Source: Desulforegulaceae bacterium | Lineage (GTDB): Bacteria > Desulfobacterota > Desulfobacteria > Desulfobacterales > JACKCP01 | Direction of reading: 5' to 3' | NCBI GenBank assembly: GCA_034006035.1 | Contig: JAVETN010000015.1 | Coordinates: forward strand, 1 to 57,016 | Length of the DNA stretch: 57,016 nucleotides | In this document: in pieces, positions 30,244 through 39,261 of the stretch | Numbering within the stretch: the first letter of the stretch is position 1 | How the letters are laid out: each line of letters begins with the position of its first letter | Position numbers and translations under genes: made by a program | Notes under the pieces: generated by a model | Told to the model about the DNA's origin: nothing | Database searches by the model: none | The model's input: the letters and a program-made list of their open reading frames with translations, nothing else

Positions 30244-31185
30244 TCAATCAAAAAGAGAAGTTACAGAATCTCCTGTATGACTTCTCAAAATTGCTTCGCC
30301 TATTATTCCAGACATTGAAATAATTTTTACCTTATCTGAACCTGCAGCCTTTTCAGACAAAGGAATTGTATCTGTAACAACAAGTTTTACAATAGGTGAA
30401 TTTTCTATTCTTTCTAAAGCAGGGCCTGACAAAACAGGATGAGAACAAAAAGCATAAATCTCCTTGGCACCCTGTTCAATAAGAATCTTTGATGCTTCTG
30501 TCAAAGTTCCTGCTGTATCAACCATATCATCTAAAATAACAGCTTTTTTACCAACTACGTCTCCAACAACAGTCATTAAGCCAATCTTGTTTGGAGCAGT
30601 TCTGTGTTTATCAACTATAGCCCACTCTGCTCCAAGCCTTTTTGCAAAAGCCCTGGCTCTTTCAACTCCTCCTGCATCTGGAGAAACAACTACAAGCTCG
30701 TCCATATTAAAGATTGATGAAGCATAATCCCTTAAAACAGGAGCAGCATAGAGGTTGTCAACAGGTATGTCAAAGAATCCCTGAACCTGACCTGCATGAA
30801 GATCAACTGTGATAACCCTCTGGGCTCCTGCCTTCATAACCATATCTGCCACAACCTTAGCACTAATGGGAACCCTTGGGGCAACTTTTTTGTCCTGACG
30901 GGCATACCCAAAATAAGGAATTACAGCGGTAATTTTTCTTGCTGCTGATCTTTTAACTGCGTCAATCATCAAAAGCAGTTCCATAAGATTATCATTTACC
31001 GGACAACAGGTTGACTGAATTATATAAATATCCCTGCCCCTGACATTTTCGAGGATTTCCACCTGAACTTCGCCGTCACTAAAAGTTGTTACTTTTGAAT
31101 TACCCAAAGGTTTTCCAAGGTATTCTGAAATTTTTTCTGCAAGAGAAGGGTTGGAATTTCCTGCGAAAATAGTTAAATCGTCCAT
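30244..31185 (-). CDS. prs: ribose-phosphate pyrophosphokinase
   Basis: 313 residues. Makes PRPP from ribose 5-phosphate and ATP. The PRPP-synthase motif DLHAGQVQGFFDIPVDNL (about 128-145) and the ribose-phosphate loop VILDDMVDTAGT (about 217-228) are intact, as is the ATP-site SRxxRQDKK-like YARQDKK (about 95-101). It lies right after tRNA-Gln and ahead of rplY. Confidence 0.97.
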   Translation of the reverse strand: MDDLTIFAGNSNPSLAEKISEYLGKPLGNSKVTTFSDGEVQVEILENVRGRDIYIIQSTCCPVNDNLMELLLMIDAVKRSAARKITAVIPYFGYARQDKKVAPRVPISAKVVADMVMKAGAQRVITVDLHAGQVQGFFDIPVDNLYAAPVLRDYASSIFNMDELVVVSPDAGGVERARAFAKRLGAEWAIVDKHRTAPNKIGLMTVVGDVVGKKAVILDDMVDTAGTLTEASKILIEQGAKEIYAFCSHPVLSGPALERIENSPIVKLVVTDTIPLSEKAAGSDKVKIISMSGIIGEAILRSHTGDSVTSLFD

Positions 31186-31221
31186 TGTTCCTCGCGGAGA
31201 CCTGCTTTAATATTTATTTTT

Positions 31222-31296
31222 TGGCTGGGGTGGAAGGATTCGAACCTTCGCATGCAGGGATCAAAACCCTGTGCCTTTCCGCTTGGCGACACCCCA
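31222..31296 (-). tRNA. tRNA-Gln (anticodon TTG)
   Basis: 75-base tRNA including an encoded CCA. The acceptor stem TGGGGTG/CACCCCA is a perfect 7 bp; the anticodon stem CAGGG/CCCTG encloses the loop TTTTGAT, giving anticodon TTG. The T loop GGTTCGAATCC is standard. It sits between ispE (stop 31301, four bases away) and prs, so it is likely cut out of a common transcript. Confidence 0.95.
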
Positions 31297-31300
31297 GTAA

Positions 31301-32176
31301 TCATTCAACAAACTCTGATGAATACACTTTCCAGTTTTCAGGATAAGCATTTAAAATATATTCAAATCCTTTATCCCTGGCTGGTTTATCACAATAAATG
31401 CCGAAACAGGTTGATCCACTCCCAGACATTTGTGTAATTACAGCACCTGATTGCTTAAGAAGAGTTTTGACACTTCCTATTTCAGGAAGCATTTCTTCAG
31501 CAACAATTTCAAGATCATTGAATAAGCTTTCTTTTACTTCTAAACAGTCCCTAAACAAAAGTCTTTTATTTATTTTTACCTGGTTTGTCAATCCCCAATT
31601 AATTTTTTTATAAACTTCTGCTGTTTTAATCCCTTTTAAAGGGTGAATTAAAACCAGGTATTTTTTTTCAAGACCAGGATGGGGAGAGACAATATTTCCT
31701 ATCCCGGTGCAAACAGCAGGCCTTGATCTTATAAAAAAAGGGAGATCAGCACCGATTTCAGCAGACTTTTCCTCAAGAAAATCAAGAGAGAACAAATCGT
31801 TAAAAAGAGAGTTCAGCCCTGTCAGCACACTGGCTCCATCACTGCTTCCTCCTCCAAGCCCGGCTTCTGAAGGAATGTTTTTTTTAATTTTAATACCTAT
31901 CCCTGTTTTTATTTTCGATTCCCTTAAAAAAATGGAAGCCGCCTTAAAAGCCGTATTTGATTCATCGCAAGGACAATCAAACTCTCCACAACTTTCCAAA
32001 GTTATACCCAAAGAACTGCTTTTCAATTCTATTTCAACCTCATCATAGATTGAAACAGGCACCATAAGGGTTTCAAGAATATGGTATCCATCTGAACGCC
32101 GGCCTTTTATATCAAGATATAAATTAATCTTTGCATAAGCTTTTTTGATTATTTTATTTCTGGATCCTGATAACAC
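31301..32176 (-). CDS. ispE: 4-diphosphocytidyl-2-C-methyl-D-erythritol kinase
   Basis: GHMP kinase of the MEP isoprenoid pathway; 291 residues from the chosen GTG at 32176, which has GGGGG four bases upstream. A longer ATG-started frame (32215) overlaps degP by 62 bases without a better site. AYAKINLYLDI (catalytic Lys), the ATP loop PSEAGLGGGSSDGA (about 83-96) with phosphate-binding Gly and the MSGSGSTCFGIY motif near the end are intact. Its start overlaps the 3' end of degP. Confidence 0.93.
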   Translation of the reverse strand: MLSGSRNKIIKKAYAKINLYLDIKGRRSDGYHILETLMVPVSIYDEVEIELKSSSLGITLESCGEFDCPCDESNTAFKAASIFLRESKIKTGIGIKIKKNIPSEAGLGGGSSDGASVLTGLNSLFNDLFSLDFLEEKSAEIGADLPFFIRSRPAVCTGIGNIVSPHPGLEKKYLVLIHPLKGIKTAEVYKKINWGLTNQVKINKRLLFRDCLEVKESLFNDLEIVAEEMLPEIGSVKTLLKQSGAVITQMSGSGSTCFGIYCDKPARDKGFEYILNAYPENWKVYSSEFVE

Positions 32177-33542
32177 TAAACCCCCGATTGTATTGTTTGA
32201 CAAAAAAGGAAACATCTTCCTTGTCTTTAAAAGTATTTATAATTTCAAGATAGTCTTTTGGAGAATTAACAGGTTTATGGTTTATCTGCAAAATCACATC
32301 CCACTTTTTCATTCCAGCCTTAAAAGCTTTACCTTGAGGATCAAGGTTTGCAACAACAACACCCTGACCAAATTTTACATTGAGCCTTTCTGCGGTTGTT
32401 TTGTCAAGCTCAGCAATCTGAATACCAAAAGGAATTTTGGATATTTGGTCACTTCCATCTGCTAAAGGGCTGTCTCCTCTTTTTCCTATTTTAACTTCAA
32501 AGACTTTTTTCTTTCCTTTTCTTACAATCCCAATATCTACCTTTGAACCTACTTTAAGAGCTGCAACTTCACGGGTTAAATCCCTTGAGTTTTTAACCTG
32601 CTCTTTCCCAACAGAAACAATTATATCTCCTGGTTTTATACCTGCATCTGAAGCTGGATTGCCATCAAAAACCTCTGAAACAAAAACTCCTTCAGGTTTT
32701 TTAAGTCCGTAATATTCTGCAATTCCTTCGTCAACATCCTGAATTTGTACACCAAGCCATCCCCTGACAACCTCTCCATTGTTTTTAAGCTGTTCTATAA
32801 CAGAAGAGGCCATGTTCGATGGAATTGCAAAGCCTATTCCCTGGGCTCTTGCAAGAATAGCTGTGTTTATCCCAACAACCCTTCCTTCAAGATCAAGAAG
32901 AGGCCCTCCGCTATTTCCAGGATTGATTGAAGCATCTGTTTGGATAAAATCATCGTATGGACCAGCGTCAATAACTCTGCCCTTTGCACTTACAATTCCT
33001 GCAGTAACAGTCTGCTCAAGACCAAAAGGGCTTCCTATGGCAACCACCCACTCTCCAACCTTTAATTCTCCAGAATCTCCAAATTCAAGAAAAGGAAGTT
33101 TTTTTTCTGATTCAATCTTTATTAAAGCAAGATCAGTATTTGGATCACTGCCTATTTTTTTAGCATCGTATTCTTCGCCGTTTTTAAGCTTTACCTTAAT
33201 TTCATCTGCATCAGCAATTACATGGTTGTTTGTTACAATATAACCGTCTGAATCTATAAGAAAACCTGAACCAAGGCTTTTTTGCTCAAATTCTTTTTGG
33301 GGAAGACCTTCATAAAATCTTCTAAAAAACTCATCAAACAAATCATTTCCAGGGGAATAAAAAGGTTTTCCTCCAGCAGTTTTTTTAACAGTCCTTATAT
33401 TAACAACAGAATTTTCTGCATGTTTTGCAAGTCCGCTGAAATTTTCAGGAATGAATTTAGCTGCAAAACCTAATTGAAAGGTTCCAATCATTAAAAAAAA
33501 CACAATCCAGTAAATAAAAACATTAAACTTATAACTTTTCAT
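32154..33542 (-). CDS. degP: Do/HtrA-family periplasmic serine protease
   Basis: 462 residues from the ATG at 33542 (GGAG six bases upstream). Signal peptide in residues 1-28 (hydrophobic core, cut near FAA-KF). Catalytic triad H107 (NNHVI), D137 (NTDLAL), S211 (GNSGGP). Two PDZ domains follow (about 240-330 and 365-455). It degrades or refolds misfolded periplasmic proteins as an oligomer. The DUF1844 gene lies 27 bases upstream; ispE overlaps its end. Which Deg paralogue (DegP/DegQ/MucD) it is cannot be decided from sequence alone. Confidence 0.92.
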   Translation of the reverse strand: MKSYKFNVFIYWIVFFLMIGTFQLGFAAKFIPENFSGLAKHAENSVVNIRTVKKTAGGKPFYSPGNDLFDEFFRRFYEGLPQKEFEQKSLGSGFLIDSDGYIVTNNHVIADADEIKVKLKNGEEYDAKKIGSDPNTDLALIKIESEKKLPFLEFGDSGELKVGEWVVAIGSPFGLEQTVTAGIVSAKGRVIDAGPYDDFIQTDASINPGNSGGPLLDLEGRVVGINTAILARAQGIGFAIPSNMASSVIEQLKNNGEVVRGWLGVQIQDVDEGIAEYYGLKKPEGVFVSEVFDGNPASDAGIKPGDIIVSVGKEQVKNSRDLTREVAALKVGSKVDIGIVRKGKKKVFEVKIGKRGDSPLADGSDQISKIPFGIQIAELDKTTAERLNVKFGQGVVVANLDPQGKAFKAGMKKWDVILQINHKPVNSPKDYLEIINTFKDKEDVSFFVKQYNRGFSVIRIQK

Positions 33543-33569
33543 AAAAAACTCCATTGATTAAAAATAGAT

Positions 33570-33833
33570 TCACGATTCCTTTACATACATAAGTCTTAAA
33601 TCATGCAGTATATTTTCAATAAGTTTTATTTCTTCTTCGTTTAAATTACCTTTTGTCTTCTCTTTGAGCATTGCTATTATATCAATTGTTTGTTTTGCCA
33701 GAGAAATGTTTTTGTTCTTCTGCCCTGTACCAGGATCTGGAATCATCCCGAGATTATAAAGAGCCGAAGCATTAAGAGACATTATAAATGTATTAAAATC
33801 AATATCTGGCATGGAGTCTGTTTTCTCAGACAT
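33570..33833 (-). CDS. DUF1844-family protein
   Basis: 87 residues. The sequence FNTFIMSLNASALYNLGM and the helix pair around AKQTIDIIAMLKEKTKGNL fit the DUF1844 family, common in Desulfobacterota and related groups. No function is established. AAAGGA precedes the ATG. It is the first gene of the DUF1844-degP-ispE unit. Confidence 0.8.
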   Translation of the reverse strand: MSEKTDSMPDIDFNTFIMSLNASALYNLGMIPDPGTGQKNKNISLAKQTIDIIAMLKEKTKGNLNEEEIKLIENILHDLRLMYVKES

Positions 33834-33901
33834 AAATGAATCCTTTCAATGAAATTTTGTTTTTTTGTCAAAAAAATTAAACTAATTAAAAATATTTAAT
33901 C

Positions 33902-33955
33902 TTAGATTTCCTAAAGTGAAATCTAAATTTTTGTACTCTATCATAAATTATACCA
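33902..33955 (-). promoter_or_regulatory. extended -10 promoter and hairpin ahead of the DUF1844-degP unit
   Basis: On the minus strand TGGTATAAT (about 33955-33947) is an extended -10 box with no good -35. About 20 bases later a 9-base perfect stem TTAGATTTC/GAAATCTAA (33902-33926) occurs, which may be the hdrB terminator or a leader structure of the DUF1844 transcript. The T run after it is interrupted. Confidence 0.4.
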
Positions 33956-34022
33956 ATAAAAAGAAAAATATTTTATCTGACTTTCCCAAATAAAAACCCA
34001 TAGATTAAATGATTCTGAACAA

Positions 34023-34922
34023 CTAAAGGAGTTTATTCTCCTTAAGAAGAGGAATCGGATCTACCAGATGTTTTTTTAGCCATCTTTCTGCATTACTCAG
34101 ATTACATGCAAGGCCTATAAGTTCTGATATATAAAAAACAGGAAGCCTTGTTTCTTTTGACCCTCTCAGCTCAAGGTTAACCTGACACAAAGGGCAAAAA
34201 GAAATAATACAGTTTGCACCGCTTCTTTTGGCCTGATCCCTGATTTTATCAACCTGAATATCTGCATGATCGGGCTTTGTAACAGCAAGATGAGCCCCGC
34301 AGCATTGTTTTGCATATCCCCATCTTTTAGTCTCAACTCCAAGGGAGTCAACAAAACTTCTAAGCTCTGCTTCATAGGGTAAAACATCAAAACCTGTAAG
34401 CCATTCAGGCCTGGTAAGAAGACAGCCAAAATACAAAACAGGCTTTATTCCCTTAAGAGGATTAACAACAGCGTCTTTAAAAATCTCCCTTCTTGAATCT
34501 GTGAGAACCTCAAGAAAAAACCTTAACCGCACTGTTCCATCATATCTTCTCCCTATTGCCTTCTCAAGAATATCATTTTTAACAGGAGTATGACGCAGTG
34601 TATTCTCAGCTGTACGAAGCCTTACATAGCAACTTGGGCAGGTAACATAAAGTTCGTCTATTCCCTGTCTTTCTGCTAAAAGCAAATTCCTTCCTGCAAG
34701 AAGAAGTGCATAATCCTGACTTACACTATGAGCCGGTGATGAACCGCAGCAATTCCAGTCTTTAAGCTCTTCAACCCAGGATCCTACAAGTCTTGCAATT
34801 GCAAACAAAGATTCACCAAGCTCCTTGGCACTGGACATGAGGGAACATCCCGGGTAGTAATATATTCTTGAATGCTCTTTTTTTACCTTAGGATGTTCAG
34901 ATAATTTATTGATTTTTCCCAT
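34023..34922 (-). CDS. hdrB: heterodisulfide reductase subunit B-like protein
   Basis: 299 residues from the ATG at 34922 (GGGAG nine bases upstream; a longer start at 34943 is possible). Two full CCG domains: C-x31-CC-x35-CxxC and C-x39-CC-x34-CxxC (PGCS, NCCG, CPSC; FGCL, QCCG, CPLC). In HdrB these bind noncubane [4Fe-4S] clusters that cleave disulfides. Its start overlaps the end of hdrC. No HdrA or flavin subunit is nearby, so the electron partner is unknown. Confidence 0.9.
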   Translation of the reverse strand: MGKINKLSEHPKVKKEHSRIYYYPGCSLMSSAKELGESLFAIARLVGSWVEELKDWNCCGSSPAHSVSQDYALLLAGRNLLLAERQGIDELYVTCPSCYVRLRTAENTLRHTPVKNDILEKAIGRRYDGTVRLRFFLEVLTDSRREIFKDAVVNPLKGIKPVLYFGCLLTRPEWLTGFDVLPYEAELRSFVDSLGVETKRWGYAKQCCGAHLAVTKPDHADIQVDKIRDQAKRSGANCIISFCPLCQVNLELRGSKETRLPVFYISELIGLACNLSNAERWLKKHLVDPIPLLKENKLL

Positions 34923-35448
34923 CAAAGTAATCTCCCATGGCACGAATTTCTTTTAGTTTTTTAACTCTTGTGGGCAGAAGCTCAAGCCTTCCGTGCTTAA
35001 TCATCTTAATTCCTGCACCAACGTCTTTGAAATAAGAACCGGTGGCAAGCTTGTATCTCATCATAAACTCCAGTTCATATACCCTTCCGCGTTTATCAAC
35101 CTGCTTTAAAAACTCTCGATGAAAAGCCCAGATATCCGGTTCTCCGGGCTTAACTCCTTCTGAAAGAGCCATTTCTCTTAACTCGTCCATCATATGTGGA
35201 ATATGAATTCTATTGGGGCACTGGGCAACACAGGCATAGCATCCTACACAAACCCAAATTGTTTTTGACCTTAAAACTTCTTTTTTCATTCCAAATTGGA
35301 TCATACGGATAATCTGGTTAGGATAATAGTCCATTAATTCCAGGGCAGGACACCCTGATGAACAAGCCATACAATGAAAGCATCCACCAAGCCTGCGGCC
35401 TAACTTTTCCTCAACCTTATCAAGGAAGCTATTGTCAATTTTTTTCAT
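34906..35448 (-). CDS. hdrC: heterodisulfide reductase subunit C-like ferredoxin
   Basis: 180 residues. Two [4Fe-4S] motifs, CFHCMACSSGCP (about 23-34) and CVGCYACVAQCP (about 67-78), identify the HdrC electron-transfer subunit. The C-terminal half is helical and charged. It passes electrons to HdrB, whose gene overlaps its 3' end. The upstream 600-base noncoding region separates it from the divergent pta. Confidence 0.9.
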   Translation of the reverse strand: MKKIDNSFLDKVEEKLGRRLGGCFHCMACSSGCPALELMDYYPNQIIRMIQFGMKKEVLRSKTIWVCVGCYACVAQCPNRIHIPHMMDELREMALSEGVKPGEPDIWAFHREFLKQVDKRGRVYELEFMMRYKLATGSYFKDVGAGIKMIKHGRLELLPTRVKKLKEIRAMGDYFDGKNQ

Positions 35449-36069
35449 TTTAAACCTTTATATATTCCTAACAAAGTTTAGGTGATTCAAAAAAATTTCA
35501 GTTTGTACATTCCTTTTAAAAAAAGAAAAAATATAACTAAGGGGTGAAGATATGTCAATTAATTTAAAACAATGAATAAACTAAGAATTTTTAACCAAAA
35601 AAACACCTTGTCCACTTAAATTATCAATTATTACAGACTCAAAAATCAATTCTAAAAACACTAGCTTTAATACATCCTCTGGTAAAAAATTTTAACATCT
35701 ATATTTATAAATTTATAAAAAACTCTTATTTGTTAAAGATAAAACTAGGTAAAAGTTCAACACTATTAGAAATAGAAGGCAAGCTGAATCAAAGAAAAAA
35801 TTTTGTGAACATTTTTTTGATTAAGTTTTTTTGCCGGAAATATTTTAAAATTTCATTCTAATTGCTTTTGTTTTTCAAAATATTGTAATACTTTTGATTT
35901 TTTTGTATATGGTGATCTATGTTTTTTTGATTTTTTATTGCACTGACAAAAAATAATAACTATAGTTTAGTTTTGATCTTTGCGGGTATTAAGTTTTTAA
36001 AATCAAGAAATTTAAAGGCATAAAAATGCCTGATTTTTTTATTATATATTATTTATACGGAGGTGGAAT
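35449..36069 (+). promoter_or_regulatory. noncoding region: pta promoter and attenuator-like hairpin
   Basis: 621 bases without a supported gene, very A/T-rich. A near-ideal sigma-70 promoter points to pta: TTGCAC (35938-35943), a 17-base spacer and TATAGT (35961-35966). About 50 bases into the transcript, AGGCA (36016-36020) and TGCCT (36027-36031) form a hairpin followed by seven T (36034-36040), an intrinsic-terminator shape, then GGAGG (36060-36064) and the GTG of pta. This could attenuate pta or end a ~65-nt RNA. The part next to hdrC holds a small inverted repeat CCTAA/TTAGG near 35466-35481; no promoter for hdrC was placed. Confidence 0.5.
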
Positions 36070-37065
36070 GTGTCTTCTTTAATGGACAATTTTTTAAACA
36101 AAGCAAAGGAGTTGCAAAAAACAATTGTTCTTCCTGAGGGTGATGATGAAAGAATAATTGATGCTGCAAATGAAATCGTTAAACAAGGGCTAGCCAAGGA
36201 AGTTGTTATTCTAGGTGAAGAATCAGCTCTTGAAAATGCTTTCAAAACAAAGGGCTATGATATTAATTGTACTTTTATCAACCCTGAAACAAGTAAATAT
36301 TTCAAAGAGTTTACTGATAAATTCTGTGAAATGAGAGCAAAAAAAGGGATGACTCCTGAAAAAGCAGCAGAAACAATGAAAAATCCTCTTTTTTTCGGTA
36401 CCATGATGGTAAAGCTGGGATATGCTGACGGAGCTGTTGCCGGTGCAAAAAACACCACTGGTAATGTTTTAAGAGCTGCAATTCAGGTCCTTGGAACCAA
36501 GCCGGGAATGAAAACAGTATCTAGCTGTTTTATCATGATCACACCCAAAAAAGAATTTGGTGAAAACGGGACTCTTATATTTGCAGACTGTGCTGTAAAT
36601 ATTGATCCAGATTCAAGAAAACTGGCTGATATTGCCAATGCATCTGCTGAAAGCTGTAAAGCATTTCTTGAAGCAGAACCAAATGTTGCAATGCTTTCCT
36701 TTTCCACAATGGGAAGTGCAAGCCATGAATATGTTGACAGAGTTTCTGAAGCAGTAAAAATCTTGAAAGAGGAAAACCCTGAACTTAAAGTTGACGGTGA
36801 ACTTCAGGTTGATGCAGCTCTTGTTGAAGCTGTAGGTGCTAAAAAGGCACCGGGAAGCCCCATACCTGGAAAAGCAAATGTACTGATATTTCCTGATATT
36901 CAGGCTGGAAATATTGGCTACAAACTTGTTGAGCGTTTTTCAGGTGCTGATGCAATAGGACCTATTATTCAGGGACTTGCAAAGCCGGTCAACGACCTTT
37001 CAAGAGGATGTAAAGTAGAAGATATTGTAAATGTTGCAGCTATAACAGCTGTTCAGGCAAACTAA
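36070..37065 (+). CDS. pta: phosphate acetyltransferase
   Basis: 331 residues, the short (Class I) Pta form without the N-terminal regulatory DRTGG/BioD-like domains. Interconverts acetyl-CoA and acetyl phosphate. Start is GTG with GGAGGTG upstream; [14 protein letters not shown] is the first helix. Conserved segments: [16 protein letters not shown] (about 16-31), the [10 protein letters not shown] substrate loop and C-terminal [21 protein letters not shown] [20 protein letters not shown]. It lies 25 bases upstream of ackA. Confidence 0.96.
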   Translation: MSSLMDNFLNKAKELQKTIVLPEGDDERIIDAANEIVKQGLAKEVVILGEESALENAFKTKGYDINCTFINPETSKYFKEFTDKFCEMRAKKGMTPEKAAETMKNPLFFGTMMVKLGYADGAVAGAKNTTGNVLRAAIQVLGTKPGMKTVSSCFIMITPKKEFGENGTLIFADCAVNIDPDSRKLADIANASAESCKAFLEAEPNVAMLSFSTMGSASHEYVDRVSEAVKILKEENPELKVDGELQVDAALVEAVGAKKAPGSPIPGKANVLIFPDIQAGNIGYKLVERFSGADAIGPIIQGLAKPVNDLSRGCKVEDIVNVAAITAVQAN

Positions 37066-37090
37066 TATAATTATAAAAACAGGATTGAAA

Positions 37091-38341
37091 ATGAAAATTT
37101 TAGCATTAAACTGCGGCAGCTCGTCGCTTAAATATCAGCTTACTGACTGGGATAAAAAAGATATTATAGCTTCAGGAATAATTGAAAGAATAGGAATTGG
37201 AGGTTCTTTTATCCAGCATGAAGCTCCTCTTAAAAACTATAAAGCAAAAACCAACTACGCAATAGAAGATCATGAAGTTGCAATCGAATTAGTTATAAAA
37301 GCTCTTATTGAAGGTGAAGGAGCTGTGATTGACTCAATGGATGAAATTGCTGCTGTTGGGCACAGAGTTGTTCACGGAGGAGAAAAATTTACAAAAAGTG
37401 TTCTTATCACAGATGACGTGGTTAACCACATTGCAGAAGTTTCAAACCTTGCACCTCTTCATAACCCTGCAAACCTTACAGGTATAAGAGCTGCAAAAAT
37501 TGCAATGCCTGAGGTTCCTCATGTTGCTATTTTTGACACTGCTTTTCATCAGACAATGCCTGAAAAAGCATTTATGTATGCAGTTCCCTATGAGTGGTAT
37601 CAAAACAATGCAGTCAGAAGATACGGTTTTCATGGTACAAGTCATCTTTATGTTTCAAAACGTGCAGCAGCACTTCTTGGAAAAGATGCAAACGACTGCA
37701 ATATAATTACACTTCACGTAGGAAACGGTGTATCTTGCTGTGCTATTAAAAAAGGGGTTTCTGTTGATACTTCAATGGGTCTTACTCCTCTTGCAGGTGC
37801 AATCATGGGAACAAGATGCGGAGATATTGACCCTGCAATTCCTCTTTTCATGATGAAAGATCTAGATGTAGGTCCAAAATATATGGACAATCTTCTTAAT
37901 AAAAAATCTGGTCTACTTGGAATAACAGGACAGTATACAGACAGAAGAGATATTGAAAATGCAGCAAAAGAAGGCGATAAGCGTTGTGAGCTTGCTGTTG
38001 AAATGGAAACATACAAGCTAAAGCAGTATATAGGAATGTATGCGGCCACTCTTGGAACAGTTGACGCTATTGTTTTTACAGCTGGTGTTGGTGAAAACTC
38101 AGGACTTATCAGACAAAAAGTAATAGAAGACCTTGATTGTCTTGGAATTGTAGTTGATAAGGAAAAGAACCTTAATACAAGAAGCAGTGCAGGAGAAACT
38201 GAGCTTTCAACTCCTGAATCTAAAATTAAAGTATTTATGATTCCAACAGATGAAGAAATTGTTTTTGTTGAAGACGTTGTTGCAATTATTCAGGGTAAAT
38301 ATGATGATCATACAACCTACCCATATACATTTAAAAAATAA
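37091..38341 (+). CDS. ackA: acetate kinase
   Basis: 416 residues from the ATG at 37091 (AGGA 6 bases upstream; a TTG two codons earlier is less likely). ASKHA-fold kinase making ATP and acetate from acetyl phosphate. LNCGSSSLKYQL (about 5-16), GHRVVHGGEKF (phosphate site), RYGFHGTSH (about 178) and FTAGVGENS (about 326) are intact. With pta it completes substrate-level phosphorylation or acetate activation. A bidirectional hairpin follows. Confidence 0.97.
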   Translation: MKILALNCGSSSLKYQLTDWDKKDIIASGIIERIGIGGSFIQHEAPLKNYKAKTNYAIEDHEVAIELVIKALIEGEGAVIDSMDEIAAVGHRVVHGGEKFTKSVLITDDVVNHIAEVSNLAPLHNPANLTGIRAAKIAMPEVPHVAIFDTAFHQTMPEKAFMYAVPYEWYQNNAVRRYGFHGTSHLYVSKRAAALLGKDANDCNIITLHVGNGVSCCAIKKGVSVDTSMGLTPLAGAIMGTRCGDIDPAIPLFMMKDLDVGPKYMDNLLNKKSGLLGITGQYTDRRDIENAAKEGDKRCELAVEMETYKLKQYIGMYAATLGTVDAIVFTAGVGENSGLIRQKVIEDLDCLGIVVDKEKNLNTRSSAGETELSTPESKIKVFMIPTDEEIVFVEDVVAIIQGKYDDHTTYPYTFKK

Positions 38342-38355
38342 TTATAGCTAAAAAC

Positions 38356-38390
38356 AAAACCCTTCCATCTAAATTTGGAAGGGTTTTGTT
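38356..38390 (+). terminator. bidirectional terminator between ackA and rsmI
   Basis: AAAACCCTTCC (38356-38366) and GGAAGGGTTTT (38377-38387) form an 11-base stem with a 10-base loop, T-flanked on both strands. It ends pta-ackA and the convergent ffh-rsmI operon. Confidence 0.9.
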
Positions 38391-38415
38391 TCGCATTAAA
38401 TAATCCACCCCAAAA

Positions 38416-39261
38416 CTAATTGTTTTGTTCTTTTAACTCCAGGATAACCTTATAAATATCATTTTTTTTAAGATTATACTCAAGAGCTATTTTTTCAGCC
38501 ACAAGCTTTGGTTTTAATTTTGATTTTTCAAGTTCTGATTTTACAATTTTACAAAGATCAATTTCTTTCATTGATTTATTTATTCCACCTTGAATAAAAA
38601 TTGCAATTTCACCTTTTACTGAATTTTTAGATAAAAGAATTCTTTTAATTTCAGAAAGTTTGCCTCGGATAATTTCTTCATGAATTTTTGTAAGTTCACG
38701 GCCAAGTACAGCATCACGATCCCCGGTTTTTAAAACAATTTCATCCAGGGTTTTAATTATTCTTTTTGGAGATTCATAAAACATTATGGGATAGTCTGAG
38801 TTTTCCAAATCCTTTAGAATTTTATTTCTTGAGCTTTCTTTAGAGGGCAGAAAACCAAAAAACGCAAATCTGTCAGTTGGAAGACCTGAAACTGAAACTA
38901 AAGCAGTAAGAGCAGAAGCACCTGGAACAGGGATAAGCCTTACCCCTTGATTTGAAGCTTTTTCAACCAGTCTAAATCCAGGATCTGAAACAAGGGGAGT
39001 GCCTGCATCTGAAACAATTGCAATTTTCTTTCCCTGAATTGCCTGGTCAATAAGATAATTGGATTTTTCATTTTCATTATGATCATGAAAAGCTGTCATT
39101 TTTGATTTGATTCCAAGCTCTGATAAAAGAATGCCTGTTTTACGAGTATCTTCAGCTGCTATCAAGTCTGAATTTTTAAGAACTTTAATGGCCCTGAGAG
39201 TGATATCATCAATATTTCCAATGGGAGTTGCCACAATATAAATAACAGGTTCATCACTCAT
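38416..39261 (-). CDS. rsmI: 16S rRNA (cytidine-1402-2'-O)-methyltransferase
   Basis: 281 residues from the ATG at 39261 (a longer frame to 39351 overlaps yraN and lacks a ribosome site). Tetrapyrrole methylase fold: IYIVATPIGNIDDIT (about 6-20), AAEDTRKT, SDAGTPLVSDPG (about 83-94) and PVPGASALTAL (about 108-118). Methylates C1402 of 16S rRNA with SAM. Start overlaps the end of yraN by 8 bases. Last gene of the translation operon. Confidence 0.94.
   Translation of the reverse strand: MSDEPVIYIVATPIGNIDDITLRAIKVLKNSDLIAAEDTRKTGILLSELGIKSKMTAFHDHNENEKSNYLIDQAIQGKKIAIVSDAGTPLVSDPGFRLVEKASNQGVRLIPVPGASALTALVSVSGLPTDRFAFFGFLPSKESSRNKILKDLENSDYPIMFYESPKRIIKTLDEIVLKTGDRDAVLGRELTKIHEEIIRGKLSEIKRILLSKNSVKGEIAIFIQGGINKSMKEIDLCKIVKSELEKSKLKPKLVAEKIALEYNLKKNDIYKVILELKEQNN

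Noticed and set aside
35552..35630. Short frames in the noncoding gap ahead of pta (7 and 15 codons)
   Set aside because: Too short, no Shine-Dalgarno sequence, A/T-rich random stretch.
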